NCBI RefSeq assembly: GCF_004116465.1
Contig: NZ_PDJV01000003.1
Span: 62,001 to 126,000 of the forward strand
Origin: Arcobacter sp. F2176
Lineage (GTDB): Bacteria > Campylobacterota > Campylobacteria > Campylobacterales > Arcobacteraceae
Length of the DNA stretch: 64,000 bases
Reading direction: 5' to 3'
Shown: one piece after another, positions 1-7,291 of the stretch
How positions within the stretch are numbered: the stretch's first letter is position 1
How the letters are laid out: the number at the start of each line of letters is the position of its first letter
Translations under genes and position numbers: made by a program
The notes under the pieces: model-generated
What the model was told of the DNA's origin: nothing
Database searches by the model: none
The model's input: only the letters and a program-made list of their open reading frames with translations

Positions 1-179
1 TAGAAATCAACCCAGAGCATGACATAGTTAAGAAATTAAACGGTTGCCCAGATGATGCTCTTATTGCAGATGTATCATGGGTATTATTAGACCAAGCGAA
101 ACTATCTGAAGGTATGGAAATTACTGATGCAGTTCAATTCGCACAAAGACTAAACAGAATTACAGCAAAAGCTCTTTAA
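1..179 (+). CDS. htpG: HtpG (Hsp90 family chaperone), C-terminal fragment
   Basis: Open from the left edge (frame starts at base 3) to TAA at 177-179, giving 58 residues. They read as the extreme C-terminal dimerisation domain of bacterial Hsp90, with the typical EINPEHDIVKKL segment, a DALIADVSWVLLDQA helix and a final helix ending in ITAKAL. The N-terminal ATPase and the middle domain lie outside the window. HtpG is a cytosolic ATP-dependent chaperone that acts as a homodimer. A strong hairpin with a T-rich tail follows directly. The call rests on recognising this short tail, so the family is likely but not certain. Confidence 0.8.
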   Translation, partial: EINPEHDIVKKLNGCPDDALIADVSWVLLDQAKLSEGMEITDAVQFAQRLNRITAKAL

Positions 180-305
180 TAAAAGAACTATTTGCACGCA
201 TCTTCTGCGTTGCAAATAGTTTTTCTTTCAATCACGTACTTTAGTACGCTCAATCAAAAAAAACTATCTGCGCCTTGAATCTACATACAACTAGTTCTTT
301 TATTA
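177..305. repeat. Nested palindromic intergenic element (REP/MITE-like)
   Basis: The ends are perfect 14-bp inverted repeats, TAATAAAAGAACTA (177-190) and TAGTTCTTTTATTA (292-305). Inside lie the terminator hairpin and a small palindrome around GTACTTTAGTAC (236-247). AACTATTTGCACGC on the left recurs in modified form as AACTATCTGCGCC on the right. The structure suggests a dispersed, folded intergenic element rather than a simple terminator. No second copy lies in this window, so its repeat status is an inference. Confidence 0.5.
187..228 (+). terminator. Rho-independent terminator after htpG
   Basis: Arms ACTATTTGCACGCA (187-200) and TGCGTTGCAAATAGT (206-220) pair with a single bulged base around a TCTTC loop and are followed by TTTTTCTTT. 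Position and form fit an intrinsic terminator for htpG. The hairpin is also the left half of the larger palindromic element at 177-305. Confidence 0.75.
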
Positions 306-359
306 ATTTATTTTTATGTAGATATGTAATAAAATTATTTATTATTATGAGGAATTATT

Positions 360-827
360 ATGTTCAAAGAAATCTTGAAAAGCTTGTTGTATACAATATT
401 CAATTATTTTATTTTAGTAATTTGTTTTAATATGATATTCATTTTGGCAATAGGATTTTCATTTAATATTAATGATGATTCTTTTGCTTTTAATAAAATA
501 TTAGTTGTAACAAGTTCTATTATCGCAATATTTTGGTTTTATTTTTCAATCACAGATAGAAAGAGTTTTAAATTCTCTTTTTCTAATAGAAAATTTAATT
601 ATATCAAGCTATTTACTATTTTATTTTTTTCTCATATCATATCTTTTTTAGTTAATTATTTCTATCCAGAGTTTATAATAAATAATATAGTTGATAATCA
701 AGAAAATATTTTAAATATGATTTATATAATATCAGATTCGCTTTTGTTAAAATTAATAGTTGTTCCTTTCATTTTGTTTATAGGTTTAAAAAATACTATT
801 TATTATTTTTTGCTTTCACTTCTTTAA
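360..827 (+). CDS. Hypothetical multi-pass membrane protein
   Basis: A 155-residue protein with about four hydrophobic segments, near residues 10-35, 45-65, 85-105 and 125-152, separated by short charged loops. A GAGGA ribosome site lies just before the ATG. I recognise no family; CPBP-type EExxxR motifs were looked for and are absent. It stands alone between the htpG element and the MNT genes, with a gap of about 65 bases before the next gene. Presumably an inner-membrane protein of unknown role. Coding status is supported by length, start signal and consistent hydrophobic pattern. Confidence 0.6.
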   Translation: MFKEILKSLLYTIFNYFILVICFNMIFILAIGFSFNINDDSFAFNKILVVTSSIIAIFWFYFSITDRKSFKFSFSNRKFNYIKLFTILFFSHIISFLVNYFYPEFIINNIVDNQENILNMIYIISDSLLLKLIVVPFILFIGLKNTIYYFLLSLL

Positions 828-864
828 AGTAAAATAACTTCCATATTAATAGATTATTTTATGC

Positions 865-870
865 TATAAA
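865..870 (+). promoter_or_regulatory. Extended -10 promoter for the first MNT gene
   Basis: TGCTATAAA at 862-870 is an extended -10 box about 25 bases before the GTG start at 895, leaving room for a short leader with the AGAAGGA ribosome site. No clear -35 box is seen, as usual in Campylobacterota. Confidence 0.45.
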
Positions 871-894
871 TTTAAAATCAAAGAAGGACTCAAA

Positions 895-1191
895 GTGACA
901 AAAGAATATATTATTAATTATCTTAGTGAACATAAAGATGAATTTTCTAAAAAATTTGGTATTACTAAGCTTGGGCTTTTTGACTCTTATGTTAGAAGTG
1001 AAGCTAAAGAGAATAGTGATATAGATATTCTTGTGGAGCTTGAAAATGGTCTTATTAACATTTACGATAAAAAATCTGAGTTTAGAAATGTATTAGAAAA
1101 TCACTTTCAAAAGAAGATTAATATTGTAAGAGAAAAATATTTAATACCTATAATAAAAGAAGATATTTTAAGAGAAGTAAAATATATTTAG
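895..1191 (+). CDS. MNT-domain nucleotidyltransferase-like protein, degenerate
   Basis: A 98-residue minimal nucleotidyltransferase starting at GTG, with AGAAGGA upstream. The family motif GSx10DxD is recognisable, but the glycine is replaced: LFDSY at residues 28-32 instead of LFGSY. The carboxylates D42 and D44 in SDIDILVEL are kept. In MntA/HepT systems the MNT protein AMPylates the HEPN toxin. Here no HEPN gene follows directly; instead a second, intact MNT gene and its HepT partner lie downstream. This copy may be a decayed paralogue or a non-catalytic subunit. The glycine loss probably harms nucleotide binding, which is inferred from the family and not shown. Confidence 0.75.
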   Translation: MTKEYIINYLSEHKDEFSKKFGITKLGLFDSYVRSEAKENSDIDILVELENGLINIYDKKSEFRNVLENHFQKKINIVREKYLIPIIKEDILREVKYI

Positions 1192-1200
1192 ATTCCAATA

Positions 1201-1209
1201 TGATATAAT
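1201..1209 (+). promoter_or_regulatory. Extended -10 promoter giving a possibly leaderless mntA mRNA
   Basis: TGATATAAT matches TGnTATAAT exactly and ends six bases before the ATG at 1215. Transcription would start at or within a base or two of that ATG. No Shine-Dalgarno sequence is visible upstream of it, which agrees with a leaderless transcript. Confidence 0.5.
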
Positions 1210-1214
1210 ACTAT

Positions 1215-1523
1215 ATGGAAAAAGAATTATTAAATAAAATTAAAATTGAGAAACAAAAACTTTTAGAAGATGGTTTTAAAATCATTGGAGTGTTTGGTTC
1301 TTATGCTACTAATACTCAAACAAAAGATAGTGATATTGATTTATTGTATGATATTGAGCCTACTTTTGTGAAAAAATATGCTGGCTTTGAGGCTTTTTCT
1401 CGATTGTCTGAGATAAAAGAATCTTTGCAAAAATCTTTGAATCTTAAAGTTGATATTTCTACTATTGATAATAATTCTACTACATTTAAAAAATATGCCC
1501 TAAAAGATGTTGTTTATGTCTAG
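1215..1523 (+). CDS. mntA: MntA-type nucleotidyltransferase antitoxin
   Basis: 102 residues with the complete minimal nucleotidyltransferase motif: VFGSY (G28, S29) and DSDIDLL with carboxylates D40 and D42. In type VII toxin-antitoxin pairs MntA inactivates HepT by AMPylating the tyrosine of its RX4HXY motif. The next gene is a HepT with exactly that motif and overlaps this one by 8 bases (ATGTCTAG), so the two are translationally coupled. There is no ribosome site, but an extended -10 box abuts the start codon. Family assignment is firm; activity against this HepT is inferred from gene order. Confidence 0.85.
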   Translation: MEKELLNKIKIEKQKLLEDGFKIIGVFGSYATNTQTKDSDIDLLYDIEPTFVKKYAGFEAFSRLSEIKESLQKSLNLKVDISTIDNNSTTFKKYALKDVVYV

Positions 1524-1848
1524 TGCAAAACAAAAGCTTGAGTTTATTTTAGAAAATATTTCAAATATTGAAGAATTTAAAACTAAATACAAAACTATTG
1601 AAGCTTTGTTAACTGATTCGATGGGTTACAATGCTACTTTAATGTGTTTGTTTCAAATTGGTGAAACATTACATAAGCTAAGAGATGAATCTTTTGCAGA
1701 TAAATTACCTATAAAAGGTACTTATGATGTTAGAAATTTTATTGCACATGATTATGAAGGTGTAAATAAAGTTATTATTGAAGATGTTATAAGATTACAC
1801 TTGCCACAACTTAAAGCAAATATTGAAGTTATTCTTCCAAAAATATAA
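1516..1848 (+). CDS. hepT: HepT-like HEPN ribonuclease toxin (DUF86 family)
   Basis: 110 residues, all-helical HEPN fold of the DUF86 type. The catalytic RX4HXY motif is intact: R73, H78 and Y80 in RNFIAHDY, numbered from the ATG at 1516. That start overlaps the mntA stop by 8 bases; an in-frame ATG at 1507 is a possible alternative. Family members cleave RNA and are silenced by MNT-catalysed AMPylation of the motif tyrosine. With mntA this forms a complete type VII toxin-antitoxin pair, probably a cytosolic stress or defence module. Confidence 0.85.
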   Translation: MSSAKQKLEFILENISNIEEFKTKYKTIEALLTDSMGYNATLMCLFQIGETLHKLRDESFADKLPIKGTYDVRNFIAHDYEGVNKVIIEDVIRLHLPQLKANIEVILPKI

Positions 1849-1908
1849 TCTAAAATTTAAATACATTTCAGAATAAGCTTCTTAAAACAAAAATTTATCT
1901 TTTTTAGT

Positions 1909-1950
1909 TATAATTATTAGTAATGCCTTTAGGTATTACTGATAATTATA
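1909..1950 (+). promoter_or_regulatory. 19-bp inverted repeat overlapping a -10 box upstream of the TSUP gene
   Basis: Arms at 1909-1927 (TATAATTATTAGTAATGCC) and 1932-1950 pair around TTTA with only two wobble positions. The left arm itself starts with TATAAT, a plausible -10 box. No T-run follows, so it is not a typical terminator. An operator for a dimeric regulator is the best reading; the downstream LysR protein is the obvious candidate. Confidence 0.5.
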
Positions 1951-1971
1951 TGTAATATTAAAGGTAATCAT

Positions 1972-2715
1972 ATGGACTTTGATTTTATTCTTGCTTTTGC
2001 TGTTATTCTTTTGATTTCTTCTATTGTTCATGGTGGTATTGGTTTTGGCTTTGGCATGATTTGTACGCCCTTGGTTGCTTTATTTACTGATATTCAAACT
2101 ACTATAATGTATATGCTTATTCCTACTATGCTTGTAAATATTGTAAGTATCATGAGTGAGGGTAAGTTTTTTGAGGCTTTGAGGAAGTTTTGGTTTATCA
2201 TAACTCTCATGGTGATAGGTAGTTGTATAGGTACGGGTTTGCTTATATTTGCCAACTCTGAGTATTTTAAACTTCTTTTGGCTTTGATTATTTTTGTTTA
2301 TTTATTTCAATCTTTGGTCAAAATTGAGGCTACTTTTGTATCTAAATATCCTAGAGCTTCAACTTATGGGTTAGGTATCTTTGGTGGTATTTTATCAGGT
2401 CTTACAAATATTGTAGCTCCTTTGATGATAATGTATAGCATAGAGATGAAGTATTCAAAAAAAGATACTATTCAGTTATCAAATTTGTGTTTTCTTTTTA
2501 CAAAAATTGGACAGATGGGTGTATTTTTGTATTATGGTTCTTTTACTTTTGAATCTTTTAAAGTATCAATGCTGAGTTTGATTATAGTTGCTATAGGTCT
2601 ATTTTTTGGTATAAAGTTGAAAAAGAGAATCGATGCAAAGTTTTATGCAAAGATATTAAAAGTTTTACTATTTATTATAGCTACTATTTTAGTAATTGAA
2701 ACGGTTGGTCATTAA
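1972..2715 (+). CDS. TSUP (TauE/SafE, DUF81) family membrane transporter
   Basis: 247 residues with about eight hydrophobic helices arranged as two repeats, beginning with the family-typical IVHGGIGFGFGMICTP stretch near residues 18-33 and a second GILSGLTNIVAP stretch near 139-150. TSUP proteins move sulfite, sulfonates or other organosulfur and carboxylate anions across the inner membrane. The substrate cannot be told from sequence. AAGG lies about 8 bases before the ATG. A LysR regulator starts one base after the stop codon, and an inverted repeat overlaps the promoter, so regulation by that protein is likely. Confidence 0.85.
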   Translation: MDFDFILAFAVILLISSIVHGGIGFGFGMICTPLVALFTDIQTTIMYMLIPTMLVNIVSIMSEGKFFEALRKFWFIITLMVIGSCIGTGLLIFANSEYFKLLLALIIFVYLFQSLVKIEATFVSKYPRASTYGLGIFGGILSGLTNIVAPLMIMYSIEMKYSKKDTIQLSNLCFLFTKIGQMGVFLYYGSFTFESFKVSMLSLIIVAIGLFFGIKLKKRIDAKFYAKILKVLLFIIATILVIETVGH

Positions 2716-2716
2716 T

Positions 2717-3538
2717 ATGGATTCAAATTTATTAAAAGTATTTATCGCTGTTGCAAATACAAAGAGTATATCTTTGGGTGCAAAAGAGCTTAATTTTACC
2801 CAATCAAATGTAACATTAAGAATAAAACAGCTTGAAAAAAGTTTGGGCTATGAACTCTTTCATAGGACAAATAGGGGAGTTGTTTTAACCCTAGCTGGTG
2901 AAAAGCTTTATCCTTATGCTGTGGATATTGTAAAAAAAGTTGAAGAAGCTAGTTTAAAGATGAAAAATGTAGATTATCAAAAGCTTTTAAAAGTAGGTTC
3001 AACCCAATCAAATACTACTATTAGACTTACAAAGTTTATAGAAAATATAAATAAAAACTTCAAAGATATGAAACTAGACTTTGTAGTTGATAGTAGTTTA
3101 AATCTAATAGAACAACTGCTTAATTATAAACTTGATATTGCCTTTGTAAATGGAAACCCAAATCATAAAGACATAGAAGTTTTAAATATATTTAAAGAAG
3201 ATATTGTCTTAGTTGAACCAAAGGACAAAATAGCAGAAGATACTATTTTTGCATATAAAAATGGTTGCTTAAATCGTATATTTTTAGAAGAATATTTAAA
3301 TAATGAAAATGAAAATAAATACAAAAAAGTAAACCTAGAAAACTATGAGTTGATACTTGCATGTGTGAAAGCAGGATATGGAGTAGCTCTATTTTCAAGA
3401 GAGATTATCGAAAAGTTTGGTTATACAGAAAAATTAAAAATTACACAGATGGATTTTAACTTGGATACTTACTTGATATGTAGAAAAGATTTTATTCCTA
3501 TGATTGAAAATTATTTAAGAGATATAAAATTGATATAA
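2717..3538 (+). CDS. LysR-family transcriptional regulator
   Basis: 273 residues from the ATG at 2717. The N-terminal winged helix-turn-helix (about residues 3-60) reads as a canonical LysR domain: LLKVFIAVANTKSISLGAKEL, then FTQSNVTLRIKQLEKSLG. A periplasmic-binding-like effector domain follows. A TTG further upstream at 2696 would add seven residues but lies inside the transporter gene and lacks support. Only one base separates it from the TSUP gene, implying co-transcription and control of that transporter. The inverted repeat at 1909-1950 is a candidate binding site. The effector is unknown. Confidence 0.88.
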   Translation: MDSNLLKVFIAVANTKSISLGAKELNFTQSNVTLRIKQLEKSLGYELFHRTNRGVVLTLAGEKLYPYAVDIVKKVEEASLKMKNVDYQKLLKVGSTQSNTTIRLTKFIENINKNFKDMKLDFVVDSSLNLIEQLLNYKLDIAFVNGNPNHKDIEVLNIFKEDIVLVEPKDKIAEDTIFAYKNGCLNRIFLEEYLNNENENKYKKVNLENYELILACVKAGYGVALFSREIIEKFGYTEKLKITQMDFNLDTYLICRKDFIPMIENYLRDIKLI

Positions 3539-3603
3539 AAACTATTTTATTTATAAGAAATTAAGCCTATTTTGTTATATTCATTTTTTTTAAAAGGATA
3601 AAA

Positions 3604-4083
3604 ATGTCAATAACAATAAGAGATGCCGTTGCATCTGATTCACAAACTATTTTAGATTTTATTATTGAACTTGCTGTTTATGAAAAAGCAGAACATGAAG
3701 TTAAAACAAATGTTAAGGAGACAAGAGAAGCTATTTTTGGGAAAAACTCTACAGTAAAAGCTTTGATTTGTGAAGAAGATGGAGTAGCCATTGGTTATGC
3801 TGTTTATTTTTACAATTACTCAACTTGGCTTGGGAAAAATGGTATTTATCTTGAAGATTTATATGTATCTCAAAGTAAAAGAGGAAATGGTGCAGGAAAA
3901 ACTATATTAAAACATCTTGCTAAAAAAGCTTTAGCTGAAAACTGTGGACGATTTGAATGGTCTTGTTTAGATTGGAATACTCCTTCAAGAGAGTTTTATG
4001 AAAGCCTTGGTGCTGTTGCTCAAACTGAGTGGGTAGGGTATAGACTTGAAGGTGAGACTTTAAATAATTTTGCTAATAGTTAA
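3604..4083 (+). CDS. GNAT N-acetyltransferase, diamine/thialysine acetyltransferase-like
   Basis: 159 residues of GNAT fold. The acetyl-CoA loop is SKRGNGAGKTIL (Q/RxxGxG/A type) near residues 98-108, preceded by IYLEDLYVS. The pattern YEKAEHEV, the LEDLYV strand and DWNTPSREFYESLGA near residues 125-139 resemble the spermidine/thialysine acetyltransferase group. It would transfer acetyl from acetyl-CoA to a small amine in the cytosol. It is a single gene with an AAAGG site, followed by a strong terminator. The substrate is inferred only from resemblance. Confidence 0.8.
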   Translation: MSITIRDAVASDSQTILDFIIELAVYEKAEHEVKTNVKETREAIFGKNSTVKALICEEDGVAIGYAVYFYNYSTWLGKNGIYLEDLYVSQSKRGNGAGKTILKHLAKKALAENCGRFEWSCLDWNTPSREFYESLGAVAQTEWVGYRLEGETLNNFANS

Positions 4084-4088
4084 TAATT

Positions 4089-4117
4089 GATGCCATAAAT
4101 TATGGCATCGTTTTTAT
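4089..4117. terminator. Bidirectional terminator between GNAT and efflux operon
   Basis: Perfect arms GATGCCATAA (4089-4098) and TTATGGCATC (4100-4109) followed by GTTTTTATTT. It sits between converging genes and can end transcription from both sides. Confidence 0.8.
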
Positions 4118-4986
4118 TTATTTTTTAACTCTATGGTACAAGTTGTACCTGCTCTTAAGGTATATCCTTTTGGCACTTCATCTATAGCTATTCTTACAGG
4201 TATTCTTTGTGCTAGTCTAACCCATGTAAATGATGGATTTACATTTGCTAAAAGTCCTTTTCCTATTTGGTTATCTCTATCTGTGATACCTGTTGCTATA
4301 CTTTGAACATGTCCTTTTATTGTAAAGTCAGTTCCAAGTGGATTCATAATAGCTTCATCACCTATATTTATTTTTGTAAGTTTATGCTCTTCAAAATATC
4401 CATAAACCCAAAAGCTGTTTTCATTTAACATAGAGATATGACTTTGACCTTTTTGTATAAAATCACCTTTTTTCAGAAGTAAGTTATTTATCCAACCACT
4501 TGTAGGTGCATATACAGTAGCTCTTTGTAAATCAAGTTTTGTAATGTCTAGTTTTGAAAGGGCTTCATTTAACTCCTCTTTTGCCATAAGCAAATTATAT
4601 TTTGCATCATCTTTTACATCTTTTGGAATAATACTGTCATCACCTTTTATTCTTTTATCATATTCTGCTTTTTTCTTAAGATATTGTGCTTTTTTTATTT
4701 GAACAATTGATTGGGCTCTTTGTAAGTTTGCTTCAAATCTTTTTTTATCTATTTCAAATAGTTTGTCATCTTTTTTTACATATTGATTATCTTTTACATA
4801 TACTTTTGAAATCATTCCTGATACATCAGGTGCTATTAGAGTAATATCTGCTCTTATTCTTCCATCTCTTGTCCATGGAGAATCAACATAGTTTTGCCAC
4901 AACTTCATTCCTAAAACAATGGCTATAGTAACTACGCTAAATGTTATAATATATCTTAAAAGTTGTACGATTTTATTTTTTTGCAT
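4114..4986 (-). CDS. HlyD-family periplasmic adaptor (AaeA/EmrA-like)
   Basis: 290 residues. An N-terminal membrane anchor at about residues 11-30 is followed by the barrel-sandwich strand PDVSGMISKVYVKDNQYVKKDD, a helical hairpin around residues 85-150, the return lipoyl half (ATVYAPTSGWINNLLLKKGD) and a beta-barrel. Such adaptors bridge an inner-membrane pump and an outer-membrane channel. It is the last gene of the marR operon, 8 bases after the DUF1656 gene. This set is the composition of aromatic acid efflux systems such as AaeXAB, so export of aromatic or other organic acids is the likely role. Confidence 0.88.
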   Translation of the reverse strand: MQKNKIVQLLRYIITFSVVTIAIVLGMKLWQNYVDSPWTRDGRIRADITLIAPDVSGMISKVYVKDNQYVKKDDKLFEIDKKRFEANLQRAQSIVQIKKAQYLKKKAEYDKRIKGDDSIIPKDVKDDAKYNLLMAKEELNEALSKLDITKLDLQRATVYAPTSGWINNLLLKKGDFIQKGQSHISMLNENSFWVYGYFEEHKLTKINIGDEAIMNPLGTDFTIKGHVQSIATGITDRDNQIGKGLLANVNPSFTWVRLAQRIPVRIAIDEVPKGYTLRAGTTCTIELKNK

Positions 4987-4994
4987 ATAAATCC

Positions 4995-5195
4995 TTATTT
5001 ATAAATTAGTAGCGAAAAGCTTGTAAAAACACACACGAAAAGTGCTGTTCTAAATAGTCCTGGATGCCAGACAAATTCATAAACTCCTAAGTCGGCTAAA
5101 ACCTTATTTAGTAATACTTGGATTAATCCTGCACATAAAAATATTACTATTAGTGCTGGAATCTGGATACCTAAAATCGATACGATTAAATTCAT
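4995..5195 (-). CDS. DUF1656 small membrane protein (AaeX-like)
   Basis: 66 residues with two hydrophobic helices, near 5-30 and 45-65. DUF1656 proteins accompany FUSC pumps and HlyD adaptors. The start overlaps the FUSC stop by ATGA, implying translational coupling. The protein is probably an accessory of the pump; its mechanism is not known. Confidence 0.85.
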   Translation of the reverse strand: MNLIVSILGIQIPALIVIFLCAGLIQVLLNKVLADLGVYEFVWHPGLFRTALFVCVFTSFSLLIYK

Positions 5196-7291
5196 ATAGT
5201 TTCTCCTTTTATTGGTAAAAACTCTTTTCTTTTCATAAGTGAGTATATAATTGAAAAGTCCAAATATATATCTTTTAAAAGTTTTTGATCATTGGCTGAT
5301 CGTAAGTGAACATGTTCAAATTCATTTATTACTTCTCTTATTTTTTCCATTTGTTCTTCTTTATTATTTTTATCTTTTAAGTCAAAATACTTTCTAATCA
5401 AGATAAGTATTTTATTTATCTCTGGTGGTTTTGATTTTGTAAAAAGTGTCGCATTTTTTCTTATATTTATAATAGCTTTTCCTATTTCAAGTATTAAAAG
5501 TACCCATCTAAATATCTTGTTATTTGATTTGTTATCAAGTCTTCCTATTGCTGAGTATCTTTGTATTAAATCAAAACTTGCACTTTCAAGTCTCACTCTT
5601 TGCAGGGCAAGTTTATCTTTAGTTGTTATCTCAATTTGTTTTGATAAGGCCTTTTTTACCCTTGATTCAATCCAAATATTTGATGTAAAATTTATAAGTA
5701 TAAAACTAAGTCCGGAAAAAAGTAGTCCAACAACTGTAGCTATGTTCATATCCATAAATGTGTCAAAACTTATACTATATTGTGTGTGAATAGCACAAGT
5801 TGTAATAAATATAAGTAAAAACCCAAATCCAATCAAGTTTTTTCCTGGCAGTATCATAAAAAGTGAAATTCCAGCTAACACAGGAGTTAAAAATAAACAC
5901 AAGGTAAATAAATCACTTACATACATAGGAATGATATAAAAGTTATATATGGGAGTTATAATAAAACCTACAGCTGCACCTTTTAAGAAGTTTTTAGTAG
6001 CTCCCACTGGATTTGGGGCAGTACTTAAAAGTAGAGTATTAGCAACTGCTGGCAGTACTGCTAAAGAACCATATTCCCAACCTGAGATTATCCAAATAGT
6101 TATAACAATGATTAAGGTTATTGAAGCTCTTAGAATCATAAGTGAAATAAGTACATTATCACTATAAGTGGAAAATTTTAAATTTTCAGCAAATTTCTCT
6201 AGTCTTTTTATTTTGTCACTATTTGTTGTAAAACCATAATAAGTATTACAATAATCATAAATCTCAGATTCTAATCTAAGAAAAAGTGAGGTAATAGTGT
6301 TAAAATCATGAATTAAATCAAAATCATCTAAATCAAGACTCTTCTTTTCTTCTTCAATTTTCATTTTTGTAATATCTTTTACTTTTTTTAGTTCATTTAT
6401 TAAAGCTGGCAAATTATTGCTATTTGAATAGTTTGATAAACATTTTTCAAAATCTATATAAATTCTTTTAAGTGAGTCAATAAATTCACTATTATCTTTA
6501 TTATTATTTAGTGTATTTCTAAGTGAAAAAAATGTGGTATTTATGTGCATAAATTGAGAATTTAATCTCTTATAATATAACTTATCGGTTTTTTTCATAT
6601 TTGTTTCAAAAGAGCTATTTACTCTTAAGGCATCAGAACCTAAAATATCCCTTGCATAGTTTATATTTTCATTTTCAAAATCAAATAGATTTTCACTCTT
6701 GCTAAGTGAAGTAATCAAAAGGCTAAATTTATTTTGCTCACCTTTTAAAAGTGTATTTGATAGTTTTTGAGGAAAGAGTATCTCACTTACAAAACTTGCA
6801 CATAAAAGACCAATTACCACTTCTGATAATCTATCTATTCCATATGTAAATACATTTAAAGGATTTTCAATCGTAGGCATTGCAACTAAGGCAATGGTAT
6901 ATCCTGTTAGTACAAACCCATAAGACATAAAGTTTCTTGACATAAAACTAATCACTGAACAAAGTCCAACCCATAGGGCAAAAAACAGAGTAAAGGATAC
7001 TCTATCTTGGGCAAAAGCACCAACTAGAATTATTGCCATTATTGTACCAATAACGGTTCCTACAAATCTATAATAACTTTTTGAAAATACAAGTCCACTA
7101 AAGGGTTGCATTACAATAAATACAGTAAATACTGAAGTTTGTGGCATAGCTAAGTTAAAATACATACAAATACATAAAGCCAAAAGTGCAGCAATAGTTG
7201 ATTTTATTATATATTTAAAGATGGGTAAGTCTTTATTTATCCATTCCTCTATGGCTAAAGATATATTTTGCTTACTTGCTACTAAGTACAT
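5192..7291 (-). CDS. FUSC-family inner-membrane efflux protein (AaeB-like)
   Basis: About 699 residues from an ATG at 7291, which has AAGG eight bases upstream. A GTG at 7318 would add nine residues and lengthen the overlap with the outer-membrane factor gene from 20 to 47 bases. The architecture is the FUSC duplication: about six membrane helices near residues 20-175, a long cytoplasmic helical region, about five to six helices near 385-540, then a C-terminal cytoplasmic domain. FUSC proteins such as AaeB export aromatic acids or similar compounds. It is coupled by ATGA to the DUF1656 gene and is the pump of a tripartite system. Confidence 0.88.
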   Translation of the reverse strand: MYLVASKQNISLAIEEWINKDLPIFKYIIKSTIAALLALCICMYFNLAMPQTSVFTVFIVMQPFSGLVFSKSYYRFVGTVIGTIMAIILVGAFAQDRVSFTLFFALWVGLCSVISFMSRNFMSYGFVLTGYTIALVAMPTIENPLNVFTYGIDRLSEVVIGLLCASFVSEILFPQKLSNTLLKGEQNKFSLLITSLSKSENLFDFENENINYARDILGSDALRVNSSFETNMKKTDKLYYKRLNSQFMHINTTFFSLRNTLNNNKDNSEFIDSLKRIYIDFEKCLSNYSNSNNLPALINELKKVKDITKMKIEEEKKSLDLDDFDLIHDFNTITSLFLRLESEIYDYCNTYYGFTTNSDKIKRLEKFAENLKFSTYSDNVLISLMILRASITLIIVITIWIISGWEYGSLAVLPAVANTLLLSTAPNPVGATKNFLKGAAVGFIITPIYNFYIIPMYVSDLFTLCLFLTPVLAGISLFMILPGKNLIGFGFLLIFITTCAIHTQYSISFDTFMDMNIATVVGLLFSGLSFILINFTSNIWIESRVKKALSKQIEITTKDKLALQRVRLESASFDLIQRYSAIGRLDNKSNNKIFRWVLLILEIGKAIINIRKNATLFTKSKPPEINKILILIRKYFDLKDKNNKEEQMEKIREVINEFEHVHLRSANDQKLLKDIYLDFSIIYSLMKRKEFLPIKGETI

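Noticed and set aside
2696-2716. TTG start of the LysR gene inside the TSUP gene
   Set aside because: The ATG at 2717 gives the normal LysR N-terminus and needs no overlap; the extra seven residues are not family-like.
5517-6167. Plus-strand ORFs opposite the FUSC gene
   Set aside because: They lie antisense to a full-length recognised gene and have no ribosome site or family resemblance.
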